NCBI GenBank assembly: GCA_024637305.1
Contig: JAGXFI010000101.1
Span: forward strand, 1-37,485
DNA length: 37,485 nt
Source: Sulfitobacter sp.
GTDB lineage: Bacteria; Pseudomonadota; Alphaproteobacteria; Rhodobacterales; Rhodobacteraceae
Direction of reading: 5' to 3'
Part shown: piece after piece, positions 9,115 through 17,032 of the stretch
How the letters are laid out: every line of letters begins with the position of its first letter
Numbering within the stretch: position 1 is the first letter of the stretch
Program-made: the position numbers and the translations under genes
Notes under the pieces: generated by a model
Database searches by the model: none
The model's input: the letters and a program-made list of their open reading frames with translations, nothing else
What the model was told of the DNA's origin: nothing

Positions 9115-9896
9115 CCGCGCACGACCTTGGCAAAACCGCTGAACATCTGTTCGTTGGCACAGACAATCTCACCGTCTTCCAGAATATTGCCTTGCGGGTT
9201 CAAAGCTTCGGCCAAACCGCCCGCTTCGCGAACGATGATCAGACCTGCGGCCAGATCCCAGGCATTCAAGCGGCGTTCCCAAAAACCTTCGTAGCGGCCC
9301 GCCGCGACATAAGCCATGTCAAGCGATGCCGCGCCCCAGCGACGGATACCGGCACACACAGGGGCCAACCGTGCGATATCTTTCAGATGCGCAGGCAGAT
9401 CACTGCGACCGCCAAAGGGAATCCCTGTGGCAAAGATCGATTCGATCATGCGCGACCTTCCCGACACCCGCAGGCGGCTGTCGTTCATCCACGCCCCGGC
9501 CCCTTTTTCGGCAAAGAACATCTCGTCCTTGGCAGGGTCGAACACAACGCCCGCGACGACCTGACCTTTGTGCTCCAGCGCGATGGAGACCGCCCAATGC
9601 GGCAAACCGTGCAGAAAATTCGTGGTCCCATCCAGCGGATCGACGATCCAGCGGCGCGTGGGGTCCTGCCCTTCTTCGCCGCCACCTTCCTCGGCCATCC
9701 AGCCATAGGTCGGGCGTGCGCCCATCAGGTCTTCCTTGATCACCTTCTCGGCGTTCAGATCGGCGCGGCTCACGAAATCGCCTGCACCTTTCATCGAAAC
9801 CTGAAGGTTCTCCACCTCGCGGAAATCCTTGACCAGCGACCGGCCCGCCCTGCGCGCCGCCTTGATCATGATGTTGAGATTCGCACTGCCAACCAT
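9111..9896 (-). CDS. Inositol monophosphatase family protein (SuhB-like)
   Basis: The 261-residue product belongs to the magnesium-dependent, lithium-sensitive phosphatase family. The metal ligands are visible: Glu69/Glu70 in AEEGG, Asp86 and Asp89 in the DPLDGTTNF motif, and Asp214 in AWDLAAG. Substrates in this family include inositol-1-phosphate, and SuhB members also affect RNA processing. Which applies here is not clear. The start at 9896 (MVGSANLNIM) is preferred over a longer frame because AAAGGTG lies eight bases upstream and homologues start this way. It is convergent with the GFA gene and shares a 4-base stop overlap with it. Confidence 0.93.
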   Translation of the reverse strand: MVGSANLNIMIKAARRAGRSLVKDFREVENLQVSMKGAGDFVSRADLNAEKVIKEDLMGARPTYGWMAEEGGGEEGQDPTRRWIVDPLDGTTNFLHGLPHWAVSIALEHKGQVVAGVVFDPAKDEMFFAEKGAGAWMNDSRLRVSGRSRMIESIFATGIPFGGRSDLPAHLKDIARLAPVCAGIRRWGAASLDMAYVAAGRYEGFWERRLNAWDLAAGLIIVREAGGLAEALNPQGNILEDGEIVCANEQMFSGFAKVVRG

Positions 9897-10066
9897 TCGT
9901 CTGCACCTTTGATGGATCAGGTGCCGCCTATAAGCGGACGGGTGCCGAAAGCCAAGGCCTTGCGCGCCCAGCACCCAAACACGACGCAGCGTGACACGGA
10001 TCAGGGGTTGCCGCGCCGCCGGGCTACGTTACCGTTGCTGCAACCATAATGGCAAAGGAGCCCCCC

Positions 10067-11107
10067 ATGTCCGACAAGATGAAGCGCATCGTCCTTGCAA
10101 GCCGCCCCGATGGCGCACCAAAGCCGGAAAACTTCCGCCTCGAAGAGGCCGACATCCCAACGCCGGGCGAAGGCGAAGTTCTGGTGCGCGTCCATTACAT
10201 GTCTCTGGACCCCTACATGCGCGGCCGGATGGACGACGCAAAATCATATGCTCAGCCGGTTCCCATCGGCGGCGTCATGGAAGGCGGTTCGGTAGGCGAG
10301 GTCATCCAGTCAAACGACCCGTCCTTCAAACCCGGCGACTTTGCAATGGGCGGCTTTGGCTGGGCCACGCATGGCGTCGCGCCGGCCAAAGCGCTGCGCA
10401 AGGTTGACCCCGCGCAGGCACCGATCACGACCAGCCTCGGCGTTCTTGGCATGCCGGGCCTGACAGGTTGGCACGGGCTGACGGAATATGGTCGCCCCAA
10501 GAAAGGCGAGACCCTTGTCGTCGCCGCCGCGACCGGTCCTGTGGGATCCATGGTCGGCCAGATCGCCCGGCTGCATGGTCTGCGCGTCGTCGGCATCGCG
10601 GGCGGCGAAGAAAAGTGCAAACTGGCCAAGGACAAGTTCGGCTTTGACGATTGTCTCGATCACCGCGCTTATGAAACAGCCTCGGACCTGCGCCGTGCGC
10701 TAAAAGACGCCTGCCCGGACGGCATCGACATCTATTTCGAAAACGTCGGCGGCAAGGTACTGGAAGCGGTCCTGCCGATGATGAACAACCACGGCCGCAT
10801 CCCGGTCTGCGGCATGATCGCATGGTATAATGCAGGTGGTCTGGGTGCGAACGCCGGCGACGGCGGCCTGACTGCACCGGCGCTGTGGCGCAATATTCTG
10901 GTGAAGTTCCTCAGCGTGAACGGGTTCATCATTTCGAACCACTGGGACCGGCTGCCGGAGTTTGTGAAAGAGGTGGCACCCAAGATCGCGGACGGCACGA
11001 TCAAATACGAAGAAGACGTCACCGAAGGGCTTGAGAACGCTCCGCAAGCCTTTATCGACCTGTTGACAGGCGGCAATCACGGCAAGGCGCTGGTCAAGGT
11101 GTTTTAA
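10067..11107 (+). CDS. NADP-dependent oxidoreductase, MDR superfamily (leukotriene B4 dehydrogenase / alkenal reductase type)
   Basis: The 346-residue protein is a zinc-free medium-chain reductase of the curcumin/alkenal reductase group. An N-terminal GroES-like domain carries VRVHYMSLDPYMRGRM, a hallmark of this group. The Rossmann domain follows with AATGPVGSMVGQIARLHG and the IDIYFENVGG strand. It probably reduces the double bond of an alpha,beta-unsaturated aldehyde or ketone using NADPH; the physiological substrate is unknown. The ATG at 10067 is favoured over one at 10049 because AAGGAG sits seven bases before it. It is a single gene, followed by a strong hairpin shared with the convergent metR. 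Confidence 0.93.
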   Translation: MSDKMKRIVLASRPDGAPKPENFRLEEADIPTPGEGEVLVRVHYMSLDPYMRGRMDDAKSYAQPVPIGGVMEGGSVGEVIQSNDPSFKPGDFAMGGFGWATHGVAPAKALRKVDPAQAPITTSLGVLGMPGLTGWHGLTEYGRPKKGETLVVAAATGPVGSMVGQIARLHGLRVVGIAGGEEKCKLAKDKFGFDDCLDHRAYETASDLRRALKDACPDGIDIYFENVGGKVLEAVLPMMNNHGRIPVCGMIAWYNAGGLGANAGDGGLTAPALWRNILVKFLSVNGFIISNHWDRLPEFVKEVAPKIADGTIKYEEDVTEGLENAPQAFIDLLTGGNHGKALVKVF

Positions 11108-11113
11108 AATGCG

Positions 11114-11147
11114 GGGGCGTTCGGCGTTATGAAACGCCGCCCGCCCC
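11114..11147. terminator. Bidirectional hairpin between oxidoreductase and metR
   Basis: An inner stem CGGCGTT/AACGCCG with loop ATGA (11122-11139) is flanked by an outer GGGGCG/CGCCCC pair (11114-11119 with 11142-11147). TTCATTTT follows on the plus strand and ATTTTAAAAC on the other. It sits between two convergent genes and most likely terminates both. Confidence 0.6.
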
Positions 11148-11177
11148 TTCATTTTGCCGCGATGGCAACCCCTGATC

Positions 11178-12083
11178 TCAGGCTGATTGCAGCTTGCGCG
11201 CCTCCTGCCCTGCAAGCCGCAGCAGCTCCTGCATGAACGGTTTGTGACGATCATCGCGCCGGACGGCAGCATAAAGCCTGCGAGTCACCCCCTGCGCTGT
11301 CAGTGGCAATGTCACATAGTCTGACGAATACTTCACCTCCCGCACGACCCAGTCCGGCAACACGGACACCCCGCGGTTCGACGCCACCAACAACAGGATC
11401 ACCGCTGTCAATTCAACCTGCCGGATCGCGGCGGGCTCTACCTTGGCGGGGATCAACAACTGGCTGAAGACATCCAGACGCTGGCGTTCTACCGGATAGG
11501 TAATCAACGTCTGGTCCCGGAAATCCGCCGCTTCCACAAAGGGTTTCTGCGCCAGCGGATGCTGGCTGGCTGCGACGAAAACGGCCTTGTAATCGAAAAG
11601 CTCGATGAAATCGACGCCGGCAATTTCCTCAGGGTCCGATGACACCACCAGATCGACCTCTTCGCGCAGCAGCGCGGGCAACGCATCAAACGCCAGACCG
11701 GGCCGGATATCCACATCCACATCCGGCCAGGTGCGGCGGAACTGTTCCAGCACCGGAAACAGCCACTCGAAACAGGCATGACATTCGATGGCGATATGCA
11801 TCCGCCCCGTGCTGCCAGCGCGCAGGCCGGTAAATTCGTCCTGCAACGCCTCGATCTGCGGCAACACCTGCTCCGCGAGTTTCAGCAACCGCTGCCCGGC
11901 GGGCGAAAGCTTAAGCGGTTTGGAGCGTCGCACGAAAAGCTCGACGCCCGCTTGATCTTCCAACCCCTTGACCTGATGCGAAAGAGCGGATTGCGTGATG
12001 TTCATCATCTCCGCCGCCCGCGCCAGACCGCCGGCTTCGTGGATCGCCTTGATCGTGCGCAGATGCCGGAACTCGATGTGCAT
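11178..12083 (-). CDS. metR: LysR-family regulator, probable MetR
   Basis: The product has 301 residues with the standard LysR layout: a winged helix-turn-helix at about 3-60 (AAEMMNITQSALSHQVKGLE) and a two-lobed effector domain from about 90. The sequence around RMHIAIECHACFEWLFPVL is characteristic of MetR, which senses homocysteine and controls methionine biosynthesis. The gene is divergent from metF with 91 bases between the starts, the arrangement expected for a LysR protein and its target. The function is thus well supported by family plus context. Confidence 0.92.
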   Translation of the reverse strand: MHIEFRHLRTIKAIHEAGGLARAAEMMNITQSALSHQVKGLEDQAGVELFVRRSKPLKLSPAGQRLLKLAEQVLPQIEALQDEFTGLRAGSTGRMHIAIECHACFEWLFPVLEQFRRTWPDVDVDIRPGLAFDALPALLREEVDLVVSSDPEEIAGVDFIELFDYKAVFVAASQHPLAQKPFVEAADFRDQTLITYPVERQRLDVFSQLLIPAKVEPAAIRQVELTAVILLLVASNRGVSVLPDWVVREVKYSSDYVTLPLTAQGVTRRLYAAVRRDDRHKPFMQELLRLAGQEARKLQSA

Positions 12084-12084
12084 G

Positions 12085-12098
12085 TGAGGTGTTCCTCA
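12085..12098. promoter_or_regulatory. Candidate MetR/LysR operator
   Basis: TGAGG TGTT CCTCA is a perfect 5-bp inverted repeat with a 4-base centre. It lies directly in front of the metR start, in the metR/metF intergenic region. A second partial dyad, TTCAAGATGAA, lies at 12101-12111 and resembles the TGAA/TTCA half sites bound by enterobacterial MetR. No footprint is known. Confidence 0.45.
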
Positions 12099-12174
12099 TG
12101 TTCAAGATGAAAGTTATGAATTTGTCTCACATCGCCAGCCGTGCGACAAGGGATGAAACAATAAGGAAATCGCC

Positions 12175-13041
12175 ATGACCACGCCGTCCGTCTCGTTCGA
12201 AGTCTTTCCGCCCAAATCCGTCGATGCAGCCTTCAAGCTCTGGGACACCGCGCAGGCGCTGGCCCCACTGGCTCCGCGGTTTTTCTCTGTCACCTATGGC
12301 GCGGGAGGATCCACCCGTGATCTCACACAGGATTCCGCCCATGTCCTGCGGCGCACGTCGGGCCTGCCGGTGTCTGCGCACCTGACATGCGTGGGGGCGA
12401 GCGTGGCCGAAACCATGCAGACCGCCGAGGATTATGCAAAGGTTGGCGTGACCGACATCGTCGCCTTGCGCGGCGACCCCACCGAAGGGCAGGACCGTTT
12501 TGCCGCACATCCTCAGGGTTTTCAGAACAGCATCGAACTGATCGAGGCGCTTGCCCTGACCAACAAGTTCACCATTCGCGTCGGGGCCTATCCCGACTGC
12601 CATCCGGACGCCGTCAGCCAGCACGCGAACATCCAGTTCCTGAAACGCAAATTCGACGCCGGTGCGGAAGAGGCGATCACGCAGTTCTTCTTTGATGCCG
12701 AAACCTTCCTGCGGTTTCGCGATCAATGTGCTGCAGCAGGCATCGACAAGCCGATCATTCCCGGCATCCTGCCCGTCGCCAACTGGGCCTCCGCGCGCAA
12801 ATTCGCTGACCGTTGCGGTGCCGTCGTGCCGGCGTGGGTCGACGAAGCCTACCGCGCGGCGGAACGCGACGACCGCCACGACCTGTTGGCAACCGCACTG
12901 TGTACCGAACTGTGCAGCGACCTGGTGGACGAAGGCGTCGACAGCCTCCACTTCTATACCCTGAACCGCCCTGATCTCACGCGGACGGTCTGCCGAGCCC
13001 TGGGGATCACCCCGCAATCCGCCCTGCGAGACGTAGCGTAA
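12175..13041 (+). CDS. metF: 5,10-methylenetetrahydrofolate reductase
   Basis: MetF reduces 5,10-methylene-THF to 5-methyl-THF, the methyl donor for methionine synthesis, using FAD and NADH. The 288-residue protein is the usual bacterial length and forms a single barrel. Family signatures include SFEVFPPKS at the N-terminus, SVTYGAGGSTRD (about 38-49), HLTCVGAS, DIVALRGDP (about 93-101) and FLKRKFDAGAEEAITQFFFD. The ATG has AAGGAA at a suitable distance. It is divergent from metR, which probably activates it. Confidence 0.97.
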   Translation: MTTPSVSFEVFPPKSVDAAFKLWDTAQALAPLAPRFFSVTYGAGGSTRDLTQDSAHVLRRTSGLPVSAHLTCVGASVAETMQTAEDYAKVGVTDIVALRGDPTEGQDRFAAHPQGFQNSIELIEALALTNKFTIRVGAYPDCHPDAVSQHANIQFLKRKFDAGAEEAITQFFFDAETFLRFRDQCAAAGIDKPIIPGILPVANWASARKFADRCGAVVPAWVDEAYRAAERDDRHDLLATALCTELCSDLVDEGVDSLHFYTLNRPDLTRTVCRALGITPQSALRDVA

Positions 13042-13073
13042 CACCTTGCCGTTGCGGTCGCCCGGCCTCTAAC

Positions 13074-13099
13074 CTCTCCGGCAACATCAAGCCGGAGAG
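13074..13099 (+). promoter_or_regulatory. Hairpin enclosing the ribosome site of the thioesterase gene
   Basis: CTCTCCGGC (13074-13082) pairs perfectly with GCCGGAGAG (13091-13099) around an 8-nt loop. The right arm contains GGAGAG, the apparent Shine-Dalgarno of the ATG at 13105. Folding would hide the ribosome site. It also lies 33 bases after metF and may end that transcript, although no T-run follows. Confidence 0.55.
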
Positions 13100-13104
13100 C
13101 CGCC

Positions 13105-13584
13105 ATGCCGATCGCCCAAAAACCTTCAGACCTGCTGTCCCGGGAAGATGCGCTAAAGCTCTCGGGGCTGGAATTCATGCAGGCGATTCTGGATGGCACC
13201 AATCCCGGCCCGCCCATCGCGGCGACAATGGGATATGCCCTGCACGAAGTCGAAGACGGTCGCGTCGTGTTCAGAGGCGCGCCTTCGTTCAAAGCCACCA
13301 ATCCCATGGGGACCGTGCATGGCGGATGGTACGGCACGCTTCTCGATTCAGCGATGGCCTGCGCGGTGATGACCAAGGTTCCGCGCGGATCGGTCTATAC
13401 GACGCTGGAATACAAGGTGAATATCCTGCGCCCCATCCCGCTGGACTTTCAGATCGACTGTATCGGCATCATCGACCATGTCGGCCGCTCTACCGGTGTT
13501 GCGCATGGGGAAATCAGGGGCGTGGACGACGGCAAGCTATACGCGACAGGATCCACGACCTGCATTGTCATGAAATTGGCCTGA
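13105..13584 (+). CDS. PaaI-family thioesterase (hot-dog fold)
   Basis: The 159-residue protein has the hot-dog fold core: NPMGTVHGGWYGTLLDSAMACAV holds the HGG motif and the helix with its catalytic acid (Asp in LLDSA), followed by YTTLEYKVNILRPI. These enzymes hydrolyse acyl-CoA thioesters, often aromatic ones, in the cytoplasm. The substrate is unknown since no pathway genes are adjacent. The start ATG is placed at 13105, five bases after a hairpin that encloses GGAGAG. The gene could be transcribed with metF or separately. Confidence 0.9.
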   Translation: MPIAQKPSDLLSREDALKLSGLEFMQAILDGTNPGPPIAATMGYALHEVEDGRVVFRGAPSFKATNPMGTVHGGWYGTLLDSAMACAVMTKVPRGSVYTTLEYKVNILRPIPLDFQIDCIGIIDHVGRSTGVAHGEIRGVDDGKLYATGSTTCIVMKLA

Positions 13585-13606
13585 TCACAGGGACGCCTCG
13601 CACGCG

Positions 13607-14695
13607 CTATCCAGCCCGCCTCACCTTTGCAAAGACACCATCCCGCCGAGGCAGTGCCTCTCGCCGCGCAGCGGCACTTTCATGAACACGCTCCGAAGGA
13701 TCGCTCCCCACGCTGCGCTTGCGCCGGATGAGGAAAAACTTGCCGACACCGCGCCAGGTTCCGGTTGACGGTGCCGAAGGCTCCTTTGGATAACGGTCTT
13801 CCCAGCCATCCGGCAACGTCAGACCACATTCCTGAGCACGTGACATCATCCAGACAAAGGGAATGTTCGCCAGCGGCCTCGCGTCCAGAAATCCGCCCAA
13901 TTGTCCGCCAACGTCACCATGCGTACCGGGGAACCAGACCTGCTCCAACCGTCCTGCGAAGCTTTCTTTGCTGGCCCATAGAACCGGACGGAAAACTTCG
14001 CGTGTTTCGTGGAGAGCCAGCGCATGAAAGCCGTTCTTGACACCATCGGCCAGACCATGACTGTGAAACGAATGGCGCGCCGCGCTAAAGCGCCAGATCA
14101 GCGGCAGATTGAAGCCCAGCGATTTGACCGTATCCCACACCCCGATCATCTCGATCCCGACGTCGCCATGCGGATAGCAGAATGCACGCGAAAAATCGGT
14201 GGCGACGCTGCCACCGGGATGGCATTCGTAATGCCGGTAGGCCTGCCGTATGTTCCGCTCCGTGGCATGATCATTGCGCAAAAGCCCGATCCGGTCGATC
14301 ACACCCGCCAGACTGCGCACCGCATATGCCCCGCGCGAATAGCCAAACAGATAGATGCGGTCCCCCGGATGATACCGCGACGAAAGATACCCGTAAGCGC
14401 GCCGGATCTGCCGGTTGATCCCACGGCCTGCCGCCACATCATGCGTGCTGGCCCAGTCATTCCATTGCAGTCCGGGCTCATAGTAGACCGATACATCCGT
14501 ACCCAGTTTGCGAACCAGCTTGTAGGCCAAGCCTGCGTTGGTTTCATGCCCTTCGTCCAAAGACGACATCGTCCCGTCAAGGATAACCACATGGGTCTGC
14601 CTGCCTCGGCGCGGTCCGAAATCCGACGCAGGCCGCTGCCAAAGCCTGCCAAATAGCTTTGCTAGAAAACTGTTATTCAGCCGCGATGGCCTCAC
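13607..14695 (-). CDS. DUF2235 domain protein (putative alpha/beta hydrolase)
   Basis: This 362-residue protein carries the DUF2235 domain. It shows VILDGTMSS (about 37), the nucleophile-elbow-like GYSRGAYAVRSLAGVID (about 118), WDTVKSLGF and FPGTHGDVGG, which holds a candidate catalytic His/Asp. Relatives are found as phospholipase-like type VI effectors and as housekeeping proteins of unknown role. No secretion genes are nearby. The start is a GTG at 14695 that overlaps the end of the CoxL-like gene by 23 bases; the first in-frame ATG is too far inside the domain. GGGAG lies about ten bases upstream. The overlap suggests cotranscription with the CoxL-like gene. The final 50 residues are basic and low in similarity to anything I recall. 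Confidence 0.85.
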   Translation of the reverse strand: MRPSRLNNSFLAKLFGRLWQRPASDFGPRRGRQTHVVILDGTMSSLDEGHETNAGLAYKLVRKLGTDVSVYYEPGLQWNDWASTHDVAAGRGINRQIRRAYGYLSSRYHPGDRIYLFGYSRGAYAVRSLAGVIDRIGLLRNDHATERNIRQAYRHYECHPGGSVATDFSRAFCYPHGDVGIEMIGVWDTVKSLGFNLPLIWRFSAARHSFHSHGLADGVKNGFHALALHETREVFRPVLWASKESFAGRLEQVWFPGTHGDVGGQLGGFLDARPLANIPFVWMMSRAQECGLTLPDGWEDRYPKEPSAPSTGTWRGVGKFFLIRRKRSVGSDPSERVHESAAARREALPRRDGVFAKVRRAG

Positions 14696-16970
14696 CGTTC
14701 AACAACTCCCAAACCTTGTGCGGCGTGAAAGGCATGTCTGCCTGCCGCACGCCGCGATCCCACAGCGCATCCTGCACTGCATTGGCGACGGCCGCCAATG
14801 CGCCTACCGTCCCCGCCTCGCCGCAGCCTTTCATCCCCATGATGTTGGCCGTGGACGGTACCGGTTCACTGGTAAACGAAATATATGGCATATCTGCGGC
14901 GCGTGGCATCGCGTAGTCCATGAACGATGCCGTGAGCAACTGACCGTCCTCGTCATAGACCACATGTTCCTGAACTGCTTGACCGATGCCTTGCGCAACG
15001 CCGCCATGTACCTGACCTTCGGCCAGCATCGGATTGATAAGATTACCGAAATCGTCAACGACCGTATAGCTGTCTACGGTAACGATGCCGGTCTCCGGAT
15101 CGACGACAACCTCCGCCACATGCGCCCCGTTCGGGAAGCTGCGTGCAGGCAATGTCGCGCGTTCGTGATGGGTCAGCAGATCGTCGCGACCTTTGTCACG
15201 CGCCATGTCCGCCACTTCCAGCATCGTCGGCGTCAGATTGCTGCCTTCCGCGCGAAAGCGTTCGTCATCGAATGTGATCTCTGATGCAGGAACGCCAAGT
15301 TCCTCGGACAAGAAGGCCGTAAATTCCTCTACGATCTTTGAGACCGTCGCTAGGGTCGCATTATTTTGCGTCGTCACGGACCGTGAACCGCCCGTGCCGC
15401 CGCCTTGCTTGATCAGGTCGCTGTCGCCCTGAACCACATCGATCAGATGCGCCGGGATGCCTGTCTGGTCACTCAGAAACTGGGCATAGACCGTTTCATG
15501 GCCCTGCCCGTTGGACTGCGTGCCGACATAAATCGTCACACGGCCATCCATGCCGAACGCGACCTTGGCACCTTCGGAAGGATCACCAAGGATGCTTTCG
15601 ATATAATAGCAAAGCCCCTGCCCGCGCAGCAGACCTTTGCTGGCATCGGCCTCACGTCGCGCGGCAAACCCGTCGGCATCCGCCTCCGCCGCGCCACGGT
15701 TCAGGACCTTGACGAAATCGCCGACATCGTAGGTTTCACCGGTCGCTGCCTTGTAGGGAAACTGATCCAGCTTGATGAAGTTGATCCGCCGCAGCTCCCA
15801 TGGGTCGACGCCCAGCTCGCGCGCCGCGCGGTCCATAACGCGCTCAAGCACATAGATCGCCTCGGGGCGTCCGGCCCCGCGGTAGGCGTCCACCTGCACG
15901 GTGTTGGTATAATACCCTTCGACCTGAAGCCACGTCGTTTGCACGTCGTAGCACCCCATCAACACGCGGCTGAACAGCTGCGTCTGGATCGGCTGGCCGA
16001 ACTGGCTGTTGTAGGCACCCAGATTACACCGGGTGCGCACGCGATAGGCTGTGATCTTGTGATTCTCGTCGAACGCCAGCTCTGCCACCGACACCAGATC
16101 ACGTCCGCCATTGTCGCTGAGCATGGCCTCGGTCCGCTCGGACATCCAGCGCACCGGGCGGCCCAATGTACGGGCTGCATGCGCGACGAGGAAATATTCG
16201 GGATAAGCCATCGCCTTCATGCCGAAACCACCACCGGTGTCGGGGTTGGTGACACGCACGTTGTCCTCGTCAAGATGGAACGCCTTGACCAGATTGGTCT
16301 TGTGGACCCAGACGCCCTGCGCGTTGTTGGCCACATGCAGCCGCGTGCCGTCCCACTCGGCATAGCAACCGCGCGGCTCCAGCGAGTTGACGATGATGCG
16401 GTTGTCTCCGACTTCGAGCGAAACAGTCCGCGCTGCCGCCTTGAATGCAGCTTCGGTCGCGTCCTCATCGCCCATGCCCCAATCGAAGGCGCGATTGTTT
16501 TCCGCCTCGACGTGAATCGTCTCGCCGCCGGGGGCCAGATCCATCTTGGCGGGCAGATCCTCATGCTCCAACGCGATCAGCTCTGCCGCGTCACGCGCCT
16601 GCGAAATCGTATCGGCCACGATGATCGCCACCGGTTCCCCGACATAGCGCACACGATCTTTGGCCAGTATCGGACGCAAGGGCTTGGCCGCCTCTGTCCC
16701 GTCGCGATTCTTGAGGGTGGCCCCGCTCATCGCGATATCCATGCCCGCTGCTTCGAGATCGGCGCAAGTTGCAACCAGATGCACGCCCTCGACCTCGGCG
16801 GCATCCGACACGTCAAGCCCTGTGATGATACCGTGGGCCACCGGCGCGCGGTAGACATACATGAACAATGCGCCCTCCGGCGTGATGTCGTCCACGTACC
16901 GACCGGCCCCCGTCAGGAACCGCACATCCTCAACCCGCTTGACCGGTTGGCTTTTGCCGAACTTATCCAT
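14673..16970 (-). CDS. Xanthine dehydrogenase-family molybdenum-binding subunit, CoxL form II type
   Basis: The 765-residue protein is the large catalytic subunit of a molybdenum hydroxylase. Cofactor-binding motifs are visible: GGGFGMKA, the active-site loop AYRGAGRPE, GTQSNGQGHET, and the catalytic Glu in GCGEAGTVG near the end. The loop AYRGAGR marks form II; form I CO dehydrogenase has AYRCSFR with a copper-binding Cys. So a CO-oxidising role is not supported and the substrate, probably an aldehyde or heterocycle, is unknown. Neither the FAD subunit nor the [2Fe-2S] subunit that such enzymes need lies in the window. Start ATG 16970 has AAGAGGG upstream. The DUF2235 gene overlaps its 3' end. 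Confidence 0.93.
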   Translation of the reverse strand: MDKFGKSQPVKRVEDVRFLTGAGRYVDDITPEGALFMYVYRAPVAHGIITGLDVSDAAEVEGVHLVATCADLEAAGMDIAMSGATLKNRDGTEAAKPLRPILAKDRVRYVGEPVAIIVADTISQARDAAELIALEHEDLPAKMDLAPGGETIHVEAENNRAFDWGMGDEDATEAAFKAAARTVSLEVGDNRIIVNSLEPRGCYAEWDGTRLHVANNAQGVWVHKTNLVKAFHLDEDNVRVTNPDTGGGFGMKAMAYPEYFLVAHAARTLGRPVRWMSERTEAMLSDNGGRDLVSVAELAFDENHKITAYRVRTRCNLGAYNSQFGQPIQTQLFSRVLMGCYDVQTTWLQVEGYYTNTVQVDAYRGAGRPEAIYVLERVMDRAARELGVDPWELRRINFIKLDQFPYKAATGETYDVGDFVKVLNRGAAEADADGFAARREADASKGLLRGQGLCYYIESILGDPSEGAKVAFGMDGRVTIYVGTQSNGQGHETVYAQFLSDQTGIPAHLIDVVQGDSDLIKQGGGTGGSRSVTTQNNATLATVSKIVEEFTAFLSEELGVPASEITFDDERFRAEGSNLTPTMLEVADMARDKGRDDLLTHHERATLPARSFPNGAHVAEVVVDPETGIVTVDSYTVVDDFGNLINPMLAEGQVHGGVAQGIGQAVQEHVVYDEDGQLLTASFMDYAMPRAADMPYISFTSEPVPSTANIMGMKGCGEAGTVGALAAVANAVQDALWDRGVRQADMPFTPHKVWELLNGEAIAAE

Positions 16971-17032
16971 GTAGCGCGCCCTCTTGCTGGTGTTTTTGCT
17001 CAGGCGGACACTAGCGGGCGGCGCGGCGATGT

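Noticed and set aside
12084..12174. SAM or SAH riboswitch upstream of metF
   Set aside because: No conserved riboswitch core was seen in the 91-base gap; MetR control explains the context.
14673..16970. CO dehydrogenase (form I) for the CoxL-like protein
   Set aside because: The active-site loop is AYRGAGR, not the AYRCSFR of CO-oxidising form I enzymes.
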